Notes: generated by a model from the letters alone, not told the origin. DNA of 64,000 nucleotides from Cloacibacterium sp046296655 (GCA_046296655.1 JBKBLE010000001.1:171270-235269); one strand, 5' to 3'; positions 50,831 to 60,156 are shown, numbered from the stretch's first letter. A program made the numbers and translations.

Positions 50831-51256
50831 TTATTGTGGTTGAACAAAATCATTTGCTACTACGAACTTCGTCACTACTGGAAGTTTCTGAGCTGCAAGT
50901 CTTAATGCTTCTTTTGCAACTTCATAAGGAACTCCACCTACTTCAAACATAATTTTACCTGGTTTTACTACAGCTACCCAATATTCTACAGCACCTTTAC
51001 CTTTACCCATCCTTACTTCGGCTGGTTTTTTAGTAATAGGCTTATCTGGGAATATTTTAATCCATAGTTGACCTTCTCTTTTCATATATCTTGTAGCAGC
51101 GATACGCGCAGCTTCAATTTGTCTTGCAGTGATCCAAGCACCGTCTATAGCTTTAATTCCGAAAGTTCCATACGCTAATTGAGATCCTCTTTGCGCATTT
51201 CCCTTCATTTTCATTTTATGAACACGACGGAATTTCGTTCTTTTTGGTTGTAACAT
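50831..51256 (-). CDS. rplP: Ribosomal protein uL16
   Basis: The 141-residue protein starts MLQPKRTKFRRVHKMKMKGN and has KPAEVRMGKGKGAVEYWVAV, then VKPGKIMFEVGGVPYEVAKE. It helps shape the A-site tRNA binding region. A 96-bp gap filled with an inverted repeat separates it from rpsC. Confidence 0.97.
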   Translation of the reverse strand: MLQPKRTKFRRVHKMKMKGNAQRGSQLAYGTFGIKAIDGAWITARQIEAARIAATRYMKREGQLWIKIFPDKPITKKPAEVRMGKGKGAVEYWVAVVKPGKIMFEVGGVPYEVAKEALRLAAQKLPVVTKFVVANDFVQPQ

Positions 51257-51266
51257 GTTTTCTAAT

Positions 51267-51350
51267 TTAGATTTTAGATTTCAGATTTTAGATTTTAGAT
51301 TTTAAAAAAGTAACGGTAATTTAAAAAACAAAATTTCAATCTAAAATTTT
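51267..51350. repeat. Iterated TTAGATT repeat with inverse partner inside the S10 operon
   Basis: 51267-51303 holds five copies of a TTAGATT-like 7-mer (one reads TCAGATT). AATCTAAAATTTTAATTA at 51339-51350 and just before is the inverse. It fills the rpsC-rplP gap, which is normally a few bases. The arrangement of tandem units in inverted arms is like the other intergenic elements here. Confidence 0.55.
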
Positions 51351-51352
51351 AA

Positions 51353-52048
51353 TTATTTTCTGCCTCTTTTTTTACCAGCTGGTGCTTTTTTCTGTTGTCC
51401 TACAAGTGGAGATAATTCTCTCTTGCCGTACACTTCACCTTTCATGATCCAAACTTTCACTCCTAGCTTACCGTACTGAGTAAGTGCTTCAGCAATGTGA
51501 TAATCGATATCTGCTCTGAAAGTAGACAATGGGATTCTTCCTTCTTTGAAAGACTCGCTTCTTGCCATTTCAGCTCCGTTTAATCTACCAGAGATTTGAA
51601 CTTTGATACCTTCTGCACCCATTCTCATAGTGCTGGTCATAGCCATTTTAACAGCTCTTCTGTAAGAGATTCTGTTTTCAATCTGTTTTGCAATACTTTC
51701 TGCAACTAGAATTGCGTCTAGTTCTGGTCTTTTGATTTCGAAGATATTGATTTGGATGTCTTTATCAGTAATCTTTTTCAATTCTTCTTTTAATTTATCA
51801 ACTTCTTGACCACCTTTACCGATGATAAGACCTGGTCTTGCAGTAGTGATTGTTACTGTTACTAATTTTAGGGTTCTCTCGATGTAGATTCTAGAGATAC
51901 CACCTTTAGATAATCTAGCTTCAAGGTATCTTCTGATTTTGTAGTCTTCTGCGATTCTGTCTCCATAATCGTTTCCACCAAACCAGTTAGAATCCCATCC
52001 TCTGATGATTCCTAATCTATTACCAATTGGATTTGTCTTCTGTCCCAT
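51353..52048 (-). CDS. rpsC: Ribosomal protein uS3
   Basis: The 231-residue protein starts MGQKTNPIGNRLGIIRGWDS and has the KH domain (TARPGLIIGKGGQEVDKLKE). The C-terminal GRLNGAEMARSESFKEGRIP follows. It lines the mRNA entry site. It is 8 bp after rplV. Confidence 0.97.
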   Translation of the reverse strand: MGQKTNPIGNRLGIIRGWDSNWFGGNDYGDRIAEDYKIRRYLEARLSKGGISRIYIERTLKLVTVTITTARPGLIIGKGGQEVDKLKEELKKITDKDIQINIFEIKRPELDAILVAESIAKQIENRISYRRAVKMAMTSTMRMGAEGIKVQISGRLNGAEMARSESFKEGRIPLSTFRADIDYHIAEALTQYGKLGVKVWIMKGEVYGKRELSPLVGQQKKAPAGKKRGRK

Positions 52049-52056
52049 ACCTTTGA

Positions 52057-52461
52057 TTATTGATTATCTTGTTTGTTACCTAATACTAATGTTACGTGAT
52101 TAGATCTTTTTCTAATTCTGTAACCTCTACCTTGTGGTGCAGGTCTTAATCTCTTAAGTTGTCTTGCACTATTCACATAAATTTCTTTTACAAAAAGATT
52201 AGCAGCTTCTATGTCAGCACCTTCGTTTTTAGTTTGCCAGTTAGCAATAGCCGAAAGTAAAAGTTTTTCTAACTTGTTAGAAGCATCTTTTTTAGAATAT
52301 TTAAGGATATATAGGGCTTTATCTACGTTTTCTCCACGGATGATATCAGCAACGAGTCTCATTTTTCTTGGAGAAGACGGACAATTGTTTAATGAAGCTT
52401 TTACAACGTCTTTGTTAGCTTCTTTTCTTGCGATTGCGCTATCTTGTTTTCTTGATCCCAT
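52057..52461 (-). CDS. rplV: Ribosomal protein uL22
   Basis: The 134-residue protein has ASLNNCPSSPRKMRLVADII and the C-terminal hairpin RPAPQGRGYRIRKRSNHVTL that reaches into the exit tunnel. It is 2 bp after rpsS. Confidence 0.97.
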   Translation of the reverse strand: MGSRKQDSAIARKEANKDVVKASLNNCPSSPRKMRLVADIIRGENVDKALYILKYSKKDASNKLEKLLLSAIANWQTKNEGADIEAANLFVKEIYVNSARQLKRLRPAPQGRGYRIRKRSNHVTLVLGNKQDNQ

Positions 52462-52463
52462 GA

Positions 52464-52742
52464 TTATCTGCTACCTTTATTTTTGTTACCAGAGTGTCCT
52501 CTGAAAGATCTCGTTGGAGAAAATTCGCCTAACTTATGTCCTACCATGTTTTCAGTTACATAAACTGGGATAAAAGATTTCCCGTTGTGTACTGCGATAG
52601 TTTGACCTACCATGTCTGGAGAGATCATAGATGCTCTAGACCATGTTTTGATAACTGTCTTCTTATTTTGTTCTATGTTTGCCTGAACCTTCTTTTCTAA
52701 ATGATGTGCGATGAAAGGTCCTTTCTTAAGTGATCTTGCCAT
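52464..52742 (-). CDS. rpsS: Ribosomal protein uS19
   Basis: The 92-residue protein starts MARSLKKGPFIAHHLEKKVQ and contains SRASMISPDMVGQTIAVHNG and GHKLGEFSPTRSFRGHSG. It forms part of the 30S head. It is 2 bp after rplB. Confidence 0.97.
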   Translation of the reverse strand: MARSLKKGPFIAHHLEKKVQANIEQNKKTVIKTWSRASMISPDMVGQTIAVHNGKSFIPVYVTENMVGHKLGEFSPTRSFRGHSGNKNKGSR

Positions 52743-52744
52743 AA

Positions 52745-53566
52745 TTATTTTCTTTTAGATACGATGTAACGGTTAGACACTTTGTTTTTCTTTCTAGTCT
52801 TGTAACCTTTAGCTGGTTTACCGTTTCTAGATCTTGGGTGACCACCAGAAGATCTACCTTCACCACCTCCCATTGGGTGATCTACAGGGTTCATAGCTAC
52901 AGCTCTAGTTCTTGGTCTCTTACCTAACCATCTGCTTCTACCAGCTTTACCAGAAACGGTAAGTTGGTGATCTGAGTTAGATACAGAGCCAATCATAGCC
53001 ATACATTCTACTAAAATCATTCTAGATTCTCCTGAAGGCAATTTAATGATTGCATATTTACCATCTCTAGAAATTAATTGCGCAGAAGAACCTGCACTTC
53101 TAGCAAGGATTGCACCTTGTCCTGGTCTTAGTTCGATGCAAGAGATCACAGTACCTAATGGTATGTTTTTCAATTTCATTGCATTTCCTACTTCAGGTTC
53201 TACATTATCTCCAGAAACTACAGTTTGACCTACTTTAATACCGTTTGGAGCAACGATGTATCTCTTTTCTCCATCAGTGTATTCTACTAAAGCGATAAAC
53301 GCAGTTCTGTTTGGATCATACTCCACAGATAAAACAGTAGCAGCTACATCAAACTTATTTCTTTTGAAATCGATGATTCTGTACTTTTTCTTGTGTCCAC
53401 CTCCGGTATAACGCATGGTCATTTTACCAGTGTTATTTCTACCTCCTTTTTTAGAAAATCCTACAGTTAGAGACTTCTCAGGTTTATTGGTAGTAATTTC
53501 TTCAAAATTGTTTACAATTCTGAATCTCTGTCCTGGGGTGATAGGTTTTAATTTTCTAACAGACAT
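52745..53566 (-). CDS. rplB: Ribosomal protein uL2
   Basis: The 273-residue protein has GRNNTGKMTMRYTGGGHKKK and the signature block RAVAMNPVDHPMGGGEGRSS, followed by GGHPRSRNG. It contains the conserved histidine near the peptidyl transferase centre. It is 22 bp after rplW. Confidence 0.98.
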   Translation of the reverse strand: MSVRKLKPITPGQRFRIVNNFEEITTNKPEKSLTVGFSKKGGRNNTGKMTMRYTGGGHKKKYRIIDFKRNKFDVAATVLSVEYDPNRTAFIALVEYTDGEKRYIVAPNGIKVGQTVVSGDNVEPEVGNAMKLKNIPLGTVISCIELRPGQGAILARSAGSSAQLISRDGKYAIIKLPSGESRMILVECMAMIGSVSNSDHQLTVSGKAGRSRWLGKRPRTRAVAMNPVDHPMGGGEGRSSGGHPRSRNGKPAKGYKTRKKNKVSNRYIVSKRK

Positions 53567-53588
53567 TACTATTAATTATATAAAATTA

Positions 53589-53879
53589 TTAATTTGTTGC
53601 AAAAATATCAATGGTTTCACCTTCTACAAGTTGAACCAAAGCTTTCTTCAATTTATTGGTTTTACCAACTTGAAGTCCTTTTTTAGTGTATTTCGCAGAA
53701 ACTTTAGGAGCATAAATCATTGTTCTTACGTCTTCTACCTTTACACTATAAGCAGCTTCTACAGCTTGTTTGATTTGGATTTTATTAGCTTTAGTATCTA
53801 CTAAAAACGTATAAACTCCGCTCAATTCTGATTGGCTGTTTGCTTTTTCTGAAATGACTGGTTTAATGATAACTGACAT
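53589..53879 (-). CDS. rplW: Ribosomal protein uL23
   Basis: The 96-residue protein has IIKPVISEKANSQSELSGVY and FLVDTKANKIQIKQAVEAAY. It sits at the tunnel exit and docks trigger factor and SRP. It is 3 bp after rplD. Confidence 0.96.
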   Translation of the reverse strand: MSVIIKPVISEKANSQSELSGVYTFLVDTKANKIQIKQAVEAAYSVKVEDVRTMIYAPKVSAKYTKKGLQVGKTNKLKKALVQLVEGETIDIFATN

Positions 53880-53882
53880 GAC

Positions 53883-54512
53883 TTATTTTCTTAAATTTTC
53901 TTGAAATTTTTCTACAGCACCTTCGAAGAATACTACTTCACCAGCATTAACTAAGTCATAAGAAGAAATCTCATTATAAGTTAAAACTTTTACTTTCGGT
54001 AAGTTTCTTGAAGATAAATATACGTTCTTGTTTGTTTCAGCAAGCACGAATAATGCTTTTTTGCCTTCCAAACCTAATGCATTAAATATATTGATGAAAT
54101 CTTTAGTTTTAGGAGCAGCAAATGTTACTTCTTCTAATACTTTAATAGAGTTCTCTCTCATTTTTTGAGAAAGAACAGATTTCTTAGCTAATCTTTTTAA
54201 TGCTTTATTTAATTTGAATCTGTAATCTCTTGGCTTAGGACCGAATACTCTACCCCCACCTTTGAAAGTTGGAGATTTAATATCACCATATCTAGCCGAA
54301 CCAGATCCTTTTTGTTTTTTAAGTTTTCTAGTAGAAGCAGTAATTTCGCTTCTTTCTTTAGACTTATGAGTTCCTTGTCTTTGAGCAGCAAGGTATTGTT
54401 TCACTTCTAAGTAAACCGCGTGCTGATTTGGCTCAATTCCGAAGATAGCTTCGTCTAGTTGCACTTTTCTTCCGGTTTCTTTTCCTGATGTATTTAATAC
54501 TACTAGTTCCAT
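53883..54512 (-). CDS. rplD: Ribosomal protein uL4
   Basis: The 209-residue protein has YLAAQRQGTHKSKERSEITA and the tunnel loop KQKGSGSARYGDIKSPTFKG. In E. coli L4 represses the S10 operon, but here that operon is split. Its start lies inside the last 10 bp of rplC. Confidence 0.97.
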   Translation of the reverse strand: MELVVLNTSGKETGRKVQLDEAIFGIEPNQHAVYLEVKQYLAAQRQGTHKSKERSEITASTRKLKKQKGSGSARYGDIKSPTFKGGGRVFGPKPRDYRFKLNKALKRLAKKSVLSQKMRENSIKVLEEVTFAAPKTKDFINIFNALGLEGKKALFVLAETNKNVYLSSRNLPKVKVLTYNEISSYDLVNAGEVVFFEGAVEKFQENLRK

Positions 54513-55129
54513 TTCTTGATAATTACATAAGAATTTTTAGCTCCCGGAACAGCACCTTTTACTACTAAAAGATTTTGTTCTGTATCTACTTTTAACACTT
54601 GAAGGTTTTGAACAGTTACCTGTTTTCCTCCCATTCTACCAGCCATTCTAAGTCCTTTGAAAACTCTAGAAGGGTCAGACCCTGCACCGATTGAACCTGG
54701 AGCTCTTAATCTGTTGTGCTGACCGTGGGTAGCTTGCATTACACCACCAAAGTTATGTCTTTTAACAACCCCTTGGAAACCTTTACCTTTAGAAGTACCT
54801 GTTACGTCTACATATTCACCTTCATTGAATATGTCTACCATTATTTGATCTCCTACTTTCACTTCGTGTTCGAATTCATTTCTGAATTCCACGATTTTCG
54901 CCTTTGGCGTAGAACCAGCCTTTTTGAAATGACCAGCTAACGCTTTAGATACGTTCTTCTCACTCTTGTCATCGAAACCTAGTTGCACCGCTTTGTAACC
55001 GTCAACTTCTTCGGTTCTGACCTGTAAAACCGCGCATGGACCAGCTTGAATAACTGTACAAGGGATATTCTTCCCTTCTTCGTTAAACAAAGATGTCATA
55101 CCGATTTTTTTACCAATAATACCTGACAT
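54503..55129 (-). CDS. rplC: Ribosomal protein uL3
   Basis: The 208-residue protein starts MSGIIGKKIGMTSLFNEEGK and has KGFQGVVKRHNFGGVMQATH and GRMGGKQVTVQNLQVLKVDT. It is the first gene of the S10-spc-alpha array here. rpsJ, normally its upstream neighbour, lies about 5.2 kb away. The gene therefore has its own promoter at 55235-55265. Confidence 0.97.
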   Translation of the reverse strand: MSGIIGKKIGMTSLFNEEGKNIPCTVIQAGPCAVLQVRTEEVDGYKAVQLGFDDKSEKNVSKALAGHFKKAGSTPKAKIVEFRNEFEHEVKVGDQIMVDIFNEGEYVDVTGTSKGKGFQGVVKRHNFGGVMQATHGQHNRLRAPGSIGAGSDPSRVFKGLRMAGRMGGKQVTVQNLQVLKVDTEQNLLVVKGAVPGAKNSYVIIKKWN

Positions 55130-55234
55130 TATTAATATATTATACTTAAATTATTTATTATAACTCCCTATTCTAGAGGAATTTAGTAATATCTACATCT
55201 GAAATAGGCATACTTCTTCCCCAAAATGAGTGTG

Positions 55235-55265
55235 CAAATGTAAGAATATTTTTTGAACTGACAAA
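55235..55265 (-). promoter_or_regulatory. rplC promoter
   Basis: On the minus strand a TTTG (-33) and TACATTTG (-7) are 19 bp apart, followed by CACAC. The block TATTTTTTGAACTGACAAA (plus strand, 55247-55265) is identical to 63695-63713 in the rpsL promoter. The leader to rplC is about 100 nt. The 393-bp gap from 55130 to 55522 holds this promoter and that of pta, and no gene. Confidence 0.8.
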
Positions 55266-55489
55266 CAGTAAGTTAAAATTATTTTCTATTTTAATCCATT
55301 CATGTTCAGCCACTCGTGAAACCATAAACTGATATTTATTCTATTATAAAGATTAACTAAAATATGATGTTTGTAATTAGGAAACGGAAGTCGTTTTAAT
55401 GCTTATATTATTGCTAAAAATTTAAAATAGCTGTCAAATCGCATGTTTTTCGACACTTAATTTACTTTCATAACCGTTTTGAAAGTCGT

Positions 55490-55522
55490 ATTTTTGCAAA
55501 ATAAATTTAATCCTTTCTAAAA
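55490..55522 (+). promoter_or_regulatory. Putative pta -7 element
   Basis: TATTTTTG near 55490-55497 matches TAnnTTTG, about 25 bp before the pta start codon. No convincing -33 TTG at 17-23 bp is seen, so the call is tentative. Confidence 0.4.
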
Positions 55523-57610
55523 ATGAATCATTCAGTATACGTAATTACCTCTTCTGCACAAAGCGGAAAATCTATTGTAAGTCTTGGATTAATGCAAATG
55601 CTGAAACGCACCACTCCTAATGTAGCGTTTTTTAAGCCTCTTATCGAAAACAAAAATGTAGTAGACAATCATATAGATACTATTTTATCTCACTTTAATG
55701 TTAACATGAACTATGAGGATGCTTACTCATATTCTAGAAGTGAGTTTACAGAACATCAAAATCAGGGAAAAATCAATGAGGTTTATGATACCATCATTGA
55801 GAAATATAAAAAATTAGAAAATGAATTTGATTTTGTATTGGTAGAAGGAAGTGATTTTACAGAAGAAGGTTCTGTTTTCGAAATAGATTTCAATGGTTCT
55901 ATTGCAAAGAATTTAGGAATCCCTGTTTTATTAGTGGTAAAAGACAGTTTCGAAACCATTCCTGAATTGGTAAATAATGTGATTGCAGAAGTCAATTCAT
56001 TTTTAGAAAAAGACGTTAATATAATAGGAGTAATTGTTAATCGTTGCGAAAAGGAACAAAGCGAAGTACAAAAACTCATCAAAAAAGAAATTAAAAAAGG
56101 AATCTTCGTAGCCGTTATTCCAAACAATCCAGAATTAGGAAAACCATCTATCCGCGAAATCATCAATCATATTAGAGGTCATGTTTTATTCGGGAAAGAA
56201 AAACTAGACAACATTGCGAAAACCACGGTTATTGGAGCAATGCAGTTGGCGAATTTCCTGACTAGAATTACACCAGACAGCCTCTGTATTATGCCAGGAG
56301 ACAGAAGTGACCTGATTGTAGGAACTTCTTTGGCGAATATTTCACCGAAATATCCTAATATTTCAGGTATTGTTTTAACAGGTGGTTTCACGCCAGAAAG
56401 ATCTATTATCAAATTAATGCTCGACAATCAAAAACCTATTCCGATTATCACCACTAGTCTCGGAACTTTTGAAGCGGCATCTGTAATTTCTAGAATTAAA
56501 CCGAAAATTTACGCAGAAAATAAATCAAAAATAAAATTAAGTATTGACTTGTTTGAAAGTTCTGTTGACGTAGAAGAACTCAATGCCAAAATAAACTCTG
56601 TGAAAACAGAAAGTCTCACCCCGAGAATGTTCCAATACAATCTCTTGAGCAATGCTAAAAAAATTCAAAAGCACATTGTTTTACCAGAGGGCAATGACGA
56701 TAGAATTCTAACCGCTGCATCTCAAATTGCAGAAGACAAAGTGGCAAAAATTACCATTTTAGGCGACCCAGAAAAAGTAAAATCTAGAGTAGCACAACTC
56801 GGATTAAACTGGGACGAAAGTAGAATTTCTATCGTAGACCCTCACAACAGTGAATTCTACGAAGATTACGCCAATACTTTATACGAATTAAGAAAATCAA
56901 AAGGTTTAGAATTGACAACAGCACAAGATTTAATGCTAGATGCTTCTTACTTTGGCACCATGATGGTACACAAAGGTCATGCAGACGGAATGGTTTCTGG
57001 TGCTGTAAATACTACAGCTCACACCATAAAACCAGCTTTACAATTCGTAAAAACAAAACCAGGTTTCAAAACCGTTTCTTCAGTATTTTTCATGCTGTTA
57101 GATGACAGAGTTTTGGTTTACGGAGATTGTGCCATTGTTCCAAATCCTAATCCTGAACAATTAGCAGAAATCGCGATTTCTTCTGCAGATTCTGCCAAAA
57201 CATTTGGTATAGAAACGCCTAAAGTAGCAATGCTTTCTTATTCTTCTGGAACATCTGGAAGCGGTGAAGAAGTAGAAAAAGTGAGAAAAGCTACAGAAAT
57301 TGTAAAATCTCTTCGTCCTGATATTTTAGTAGAAGGACCTATTCAATATGACGCTGCAGTAGACCCAATCGTTGGTAAAAGCAAATTGCCAAACTCACCA
57401 GTTGCAGGACAAGCCAATGTTCTTATTTTCCCAGACTTAAACACAGGAAACAACACTTATAAAGCAGTTCAAAGAGAAACTGGCGCATTAGCAGTTGGCC
57501 CAATGTTACAAGGTCTAAACAAACCGATTAACGATTTAAGTCGTGGTGCTACCATTGAAGATATTTACAACACCGTAATTATTACAGCGATACAATCTAC
57601 TAACAATTAA
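55523..57610 (+). CDS. pta: Phosphate acetyltransferase (long form)
   Basis: The 695-residue enzyme converts acetyl-CoA and phosphate to acetyl phosphate and CoA. The N-terminal part is a BioD-like P-loop domain (VITSSAQSGKSIVSLGLMQM), followed by a DRTGG regulatory domain near 220-340. The C-terminal PTA domain has VLPEGNDDRILTAASQIAED, ADGMVSGAVNTTAHTIKPAL and the final KLPNSPVAGQANVLIFPDLN. It is cotranscribed with ackA and allows ATP formation from acetyl-CoA or acetate assimilation. Confidence 0.96.
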   Translation: MNHSVYVITSSAQSGKSIVSLGLMQMLKRTTPNVAFFKPLIENKNVVDNHIDTILSHFNVNMNYEDAYSYSRSEFTEHQNQGKINEVYDTIIEKYKKLENEFDFVLVEGSDFTEEGSVFEIDFNGSIAKNLGIPVLLVVKDSFETIPELVNNVIAEVNSFLEKDVNIIGVIVNRCEKEQSEVQKLIKKEIKKGIFVAVIPNNPELGKPSIREIINHIRGHVLFGKEKLDNIAKTTVIGAMQLANFLTRITPDSLCIMPGDRSDLIVGTSLANISPKYPNISGIVLTGGFTPERSIIKLMLDNQKPIPIITTSLGTFEAASVISRIKPKIYAENKSKIKLSIDLFESSVDVEELNAKINSVKTESLTPRMFQYNLLSNAKKIQKHIVLPEGNDDRILTAASQIAEDKVAKITILGDPEKVKSRVAQLGLNWDESRISIVDPHNSEFYEDYANTLYELRKSKGLELTTAQDLMLDASYFGTMMVHKGHADGMVSGAVNTTAHTIKPALQFVKTKPGFKTVSSVFFMLLDDRVLVYGDCAIVPNPNPEQLAEIAISSADSAKTFGIETPKVAMLSYSSGTSGSGEEVEKVRKATEIVKSLRPDILVEGPIQYDAAVDPIVGKSKLPNSPVAGQANVLIFPDLNTGNNTYKAVQRETGALAVGPMLQGLNKPINDLSRGATIEDIYNTVIITAIQSTNN

Positions 57611-57631
57611 ACCTCATATTTAGACAGCTCG

Positions 57632-57730
57632 TCTTAGCAGCCCGACTTGAGTGGAGCTCTTTTTATTTTTTGAATGGAAAAGCTTTGGCAAAAATAAAAA
57701 AGCGGGAACGGAAGGCGGAAAAGCTGCCCA
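57632..57730. repeat. Hairpin-forming dispersed repeat between pta and ackA
   Basis: CTTTTTATTTTTTG (57659-57672) pairs with CAAAAATAAAAAAG (57689-57702). It is flanked by GCAGCCCGACTTGAGTGGAG on the left and GCGGGAACGGAAGGCGG on the right. From memory, similar GCCCG...AAAAATAAAA...GCGGGAACGGAAAGCGGG units are dispersed in flavobacterial genomes. It makes the ackA frame look open further upstream. Confidence 0.6.
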
Positions 57731-57756
57731 AATTAAAAATTTTAAAAAATTATTAC

Positions 57757-58962
57757 ATGAACATATTAGTTATTAATGCAGGAAGCTCATCTCTGAAATA
57801 CCAAATCATCAATATTCTTTCTCAACAAGTTTTGGCTAAAGGTTTAGCAGAACGTATCGGAATTGAAGGGGGTAGAATCAAACATCAATATGCAACGAAT
57901 GAAGGTTTCGGCGAATATATTTTAGAAGAAAATTTACCAGAACATGCTACAGCTTTCGAGGCGATTACTGGTTTATTAACTCATCCAGATTTTGGCGTAA
58001 TCGAAAATCCAGAAAGCATCAAAGCGATTGGTCACAGAGTAGTTCACGGTGGCGAAAAATTCACAAAAACGCAAATCATTACTCCAGAAGTGAAAGAAGT
58101 GATAAAATCTTTGATTCCATTGGCTCCACTTCATAATCCGGCAAACTTAATTGGGATAGAAGCTTCTGAAAAATTCTTTCCAAATGCAGTTCAGGTAGCA
58201 GTTTTTGATACAGCGTTTTTCGCTACACTTCCAGAACACGCTTACCGATATGCTATTCCTAAAAAATTCTATACAGATAATAGCATTAGAGTGTATGGTT
58301 TCCATGGAACGAGCCACAAATTTGTATACAATGAAGCCAAAAAAATTCTGAAAAATGACCATTTAAAAGCCATTACCATTCACTTAGGAAACGGTGCAAG
58401 TATGGCTGCAGTAAATGAAAACGGAGAAAGTATAGATACGACTTTAGGTTTCGGCCCACTTTGTGGATTGGTGATGGGAACCAGAAGTGGCGATATAGAT
58501 CCTTCTGTAATTTTTTACATGGTAGAAGAATTAGGCTTTTCTTTACAAGAGGTGAAAAACATATTGAATAAAGAAAGTGGAATGCTTGGTTTAGGTGGAA
58601 GCAGCGATGCAAGAGACATCAACGAAAAATGTGAACAAGGCGATGCTGATGCAAAACTGACTTTAGAATTATATACTTACAGAATTAAAAAATACATCGG
58701 TTCTTATTTTGCAGCGTTGAATGGTATTGACACCATTATTTTCACAGCTGGTTTAGGAGAAAATGATGCAGTGGTAAGAAGTTGGTCTTGTAAAAATTTA
58801 GAAGCGCTTGGTATAAAACTAGACGAAGAAGCCAATGTGAAATTTAATCACACAAAAGTTCCTGTAGAAATTCAAGCGCCAGAAAGCAAAGTAAAAATTC
58901 TGATTATTCCTACGAACGAAGAATTGGAAATTGCACAGCAAACGTATGAATTGATTCAGTAA
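57757..58962 (+). CDS. ackA: Acetate kinase
   Basis: Acetate kinase transfers phosphate between acetyl phosphate and ADP. Counting from ATG 57757, the 401-residue protein starts MNILVINAGSSSLKYQI with the phosphate-binding signature. It has GHRVVHGGEKF, VAVFDTAFFATLPEHAYRYA, VYGFHGTSHKFVY, HLGNGASMAAVNENGESIDT and TAGLGENDAVVR. The frame is open to 57670, but that extension is translated repeat DNA. It overlaps the convergent DUF1294 gene by 7 bp. Confidence 0.96.
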   Translation: MNILVINAGSSSLKYQIINILSQQVLAKGLAERIGIEGGRIKHQYATNEGFGEYILEENLPEHATAFEAITGLLTHPDFGVIENPESIKAIGHRVVHGGEKFTKTQIITPEVKEVIKSLIPLAPLHNPANLIGIEASEKFFPNAVQVAVFDTAFFATLPEHAYRYAIPKKFYTDNSIRVYGFHGTSHKFVYNEAKKILKNDHLKAITIHLGNGASMAAVNENGESIDTTLGFGPLCGLVMGTRSGDIDPSVIFYMVEELGFSLQEVKNILNKESGMLGLGGSSDARDINEKCEQGDADAKLTLELYTYRIKKYIGSYFAALNGIDTIIFTAGLGENDAVVRSWSCKNLEALGIKLDEEANVKFNHTKVPVEIQAPESKVKILIIPTNEELEIAQQTYELIQ

Positions 58963-59219
58963 TTAGACTTTAAATAATAGAAAATGATAAGAATTTGGAC
59001 TAAGAATATTAGTCCAAATTTTATTTTAAAGGAAGTTTTAGAAATTTTATGTCGGAAAACAAGCATTCCCAAAAGTGAGCCTACGCTTCCGCCAAGAAAT
59101 GAGAGCAACAAAAGGACAAACTCCGAAATTCTACACCCACCACGAGTTGCGTTTCTTTTGTCAAAACCAAATAACAAAAAACTAAAAGTAGAAATAATAA
59201 GTATATAATTCAATATCAT
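58956..59219 (-). CDS. DUF1294 membrane protein
   Basis: The 87-residue protein (ATG 59219) has three membrane helices and the DUF1294 motif FGFDKRNATRGGCRISEFVL, then GGSVGSLLGMLVFRHKISKT with the conserved FRHK. Function is unknown. Its start overlaps the stop of the esterase gene (ATGA), so they are translationally coupled. A start at 59261 would lie inside the esterase gene and is less likely. Confidence 0.88.
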   Translation of the reverse strand: MILNYILIISTFSFLLFGFDKRNATRGGCRISEFVLLLLSFLGGSVGSLLGMLVFRHKISKTSFKIKFGLIFLVQILIIFYYLKSNY

Positions 59220-60121
59220 TTCAACATAAAGGCTAATGGAATAGAAAGTCTTTTCGCCCAAGATTTTTCGCTGTGGTCTTCTCCTTCAAATTTTAAAGTT
59301 TGCCAATTTTTCTTCCCAAAATTTTTAGCTTTCATAATCTCATCTACTTTTATTTGATAAGGCTCATACATTTTATCAAGCGTTTCTGTACCGAAATCAA
59401 AATAGATTTTATGCGTTTTAGGATTGGGTAAATTGGCTTTTAAATAGCTTTGAAAAGCAAGAGGAATAGGATTATTTTCTGACTCAAAAATTCCCGGCCA
59501 ATGTGTAGACATACAAATTGCTCCGCCAAAAACTTCAGGATATTCGCAAATAGCATACATAGAAATCAATCCGCCCATAGAACTTCCCATGATAAAAGTG
59601 TGTGAAGCATCTGTATAAGTGCTGTAATTTTTATCTACAAAAGGTTTGAGTTCTTTTACTAAAAATTTCAAATATTCATCTGAATAGATTTTACCTTTAA
59701 AAAGTGATTGATCTTTACTTCTGAAAAGATTGTATAGTGAATCTTGCTTTTTTTGAGACAAACTTTCAAAAGGTTTCTGCGGAAAATATTCGCTATGACG
59801 GTTTTTATCTGCATTGTCTATGGCAACTACAATCGTAGGTTTTATTTTATTTTCACGAATGAGTTTTCCTAAATTTTCGTCTAGTTTCCATTCTTGTTTA
59901 TTCCAAGTGATGTTTTCGTCCCAAAGCATTTGTCCGTCATTGGCATAAAGAACTTGGTGTTTTACCTTTGGATTATAATTTTCGGGAAGCCAAATTCTCA
60001 CGGTTCTTTCTCCGATGATTTCGGATTTAAAATTTTTGTATTCTATGATTTTTCCAGAAGAAACTTTTGGCGTTTGTGCGAAAGTAAAAAGGGAAAGGAG
60101 AAGGAATACTAGGTTTTTCAT
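59216..60121 (-). CDS. Secreted esterase of the Fes/esterase D (alpha/beta hydrolase) type
   Basis: The 301-residue protein has a signal peptide (MKNLVFLLLSLFTFAQ). An esterase domain (PF00756-like) follows with RTVRIWLPENYNPKVKHQVL, the nucleophile elbow FIMGSSMGGLISMYAICEYP, an acidic residue in DFGTETLDKMYEPYQ and a likely histidine in EGEDHSEKSW. Such enzymes cleave siderophore, feruloyl or acyl esters; the substrate is not evident. It lies after the rpsJ terminator and overlaps the DUF1294 gene. Confidence 0.87.
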   Translation of the reverse strand: MKNLVFLLLSLFTFAQTPKVSSGKIIEYKNFKSEIIGERTVRIWLPENYNPKVKHQVLYANDGQMLWDENITWNKQEWKLDENLGKLIRENKIKPTIVVAIDNADKNRHSEYFPQKPFESLSQKKQDSLYNLFRSKDQSLFKGKIYSDEYLKFLVKELKPFVDKNYSTYTDASHTFIMGSSMGGLISMYAICEYPEVFGGAICMSTHWPGIFESENNPIPLAFQSYLKANLPNPKTHKIYFDFGTETLDKMYEPYQIKVDEIMKAKNFGKKNWQTLKFEGEDHSEKSWAKRLSIPLAFMLK

Positions 60122-60156
60122 TCGTTAAAATTTTGAATAAAATTACGAATTAAAAC

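Noticed and set aside
57670..57756. N-terminal extension of acetate kinase
   Set aside because: It is translated from the hairpin repeat; acetate kinases begin at the motif starting at 57757.
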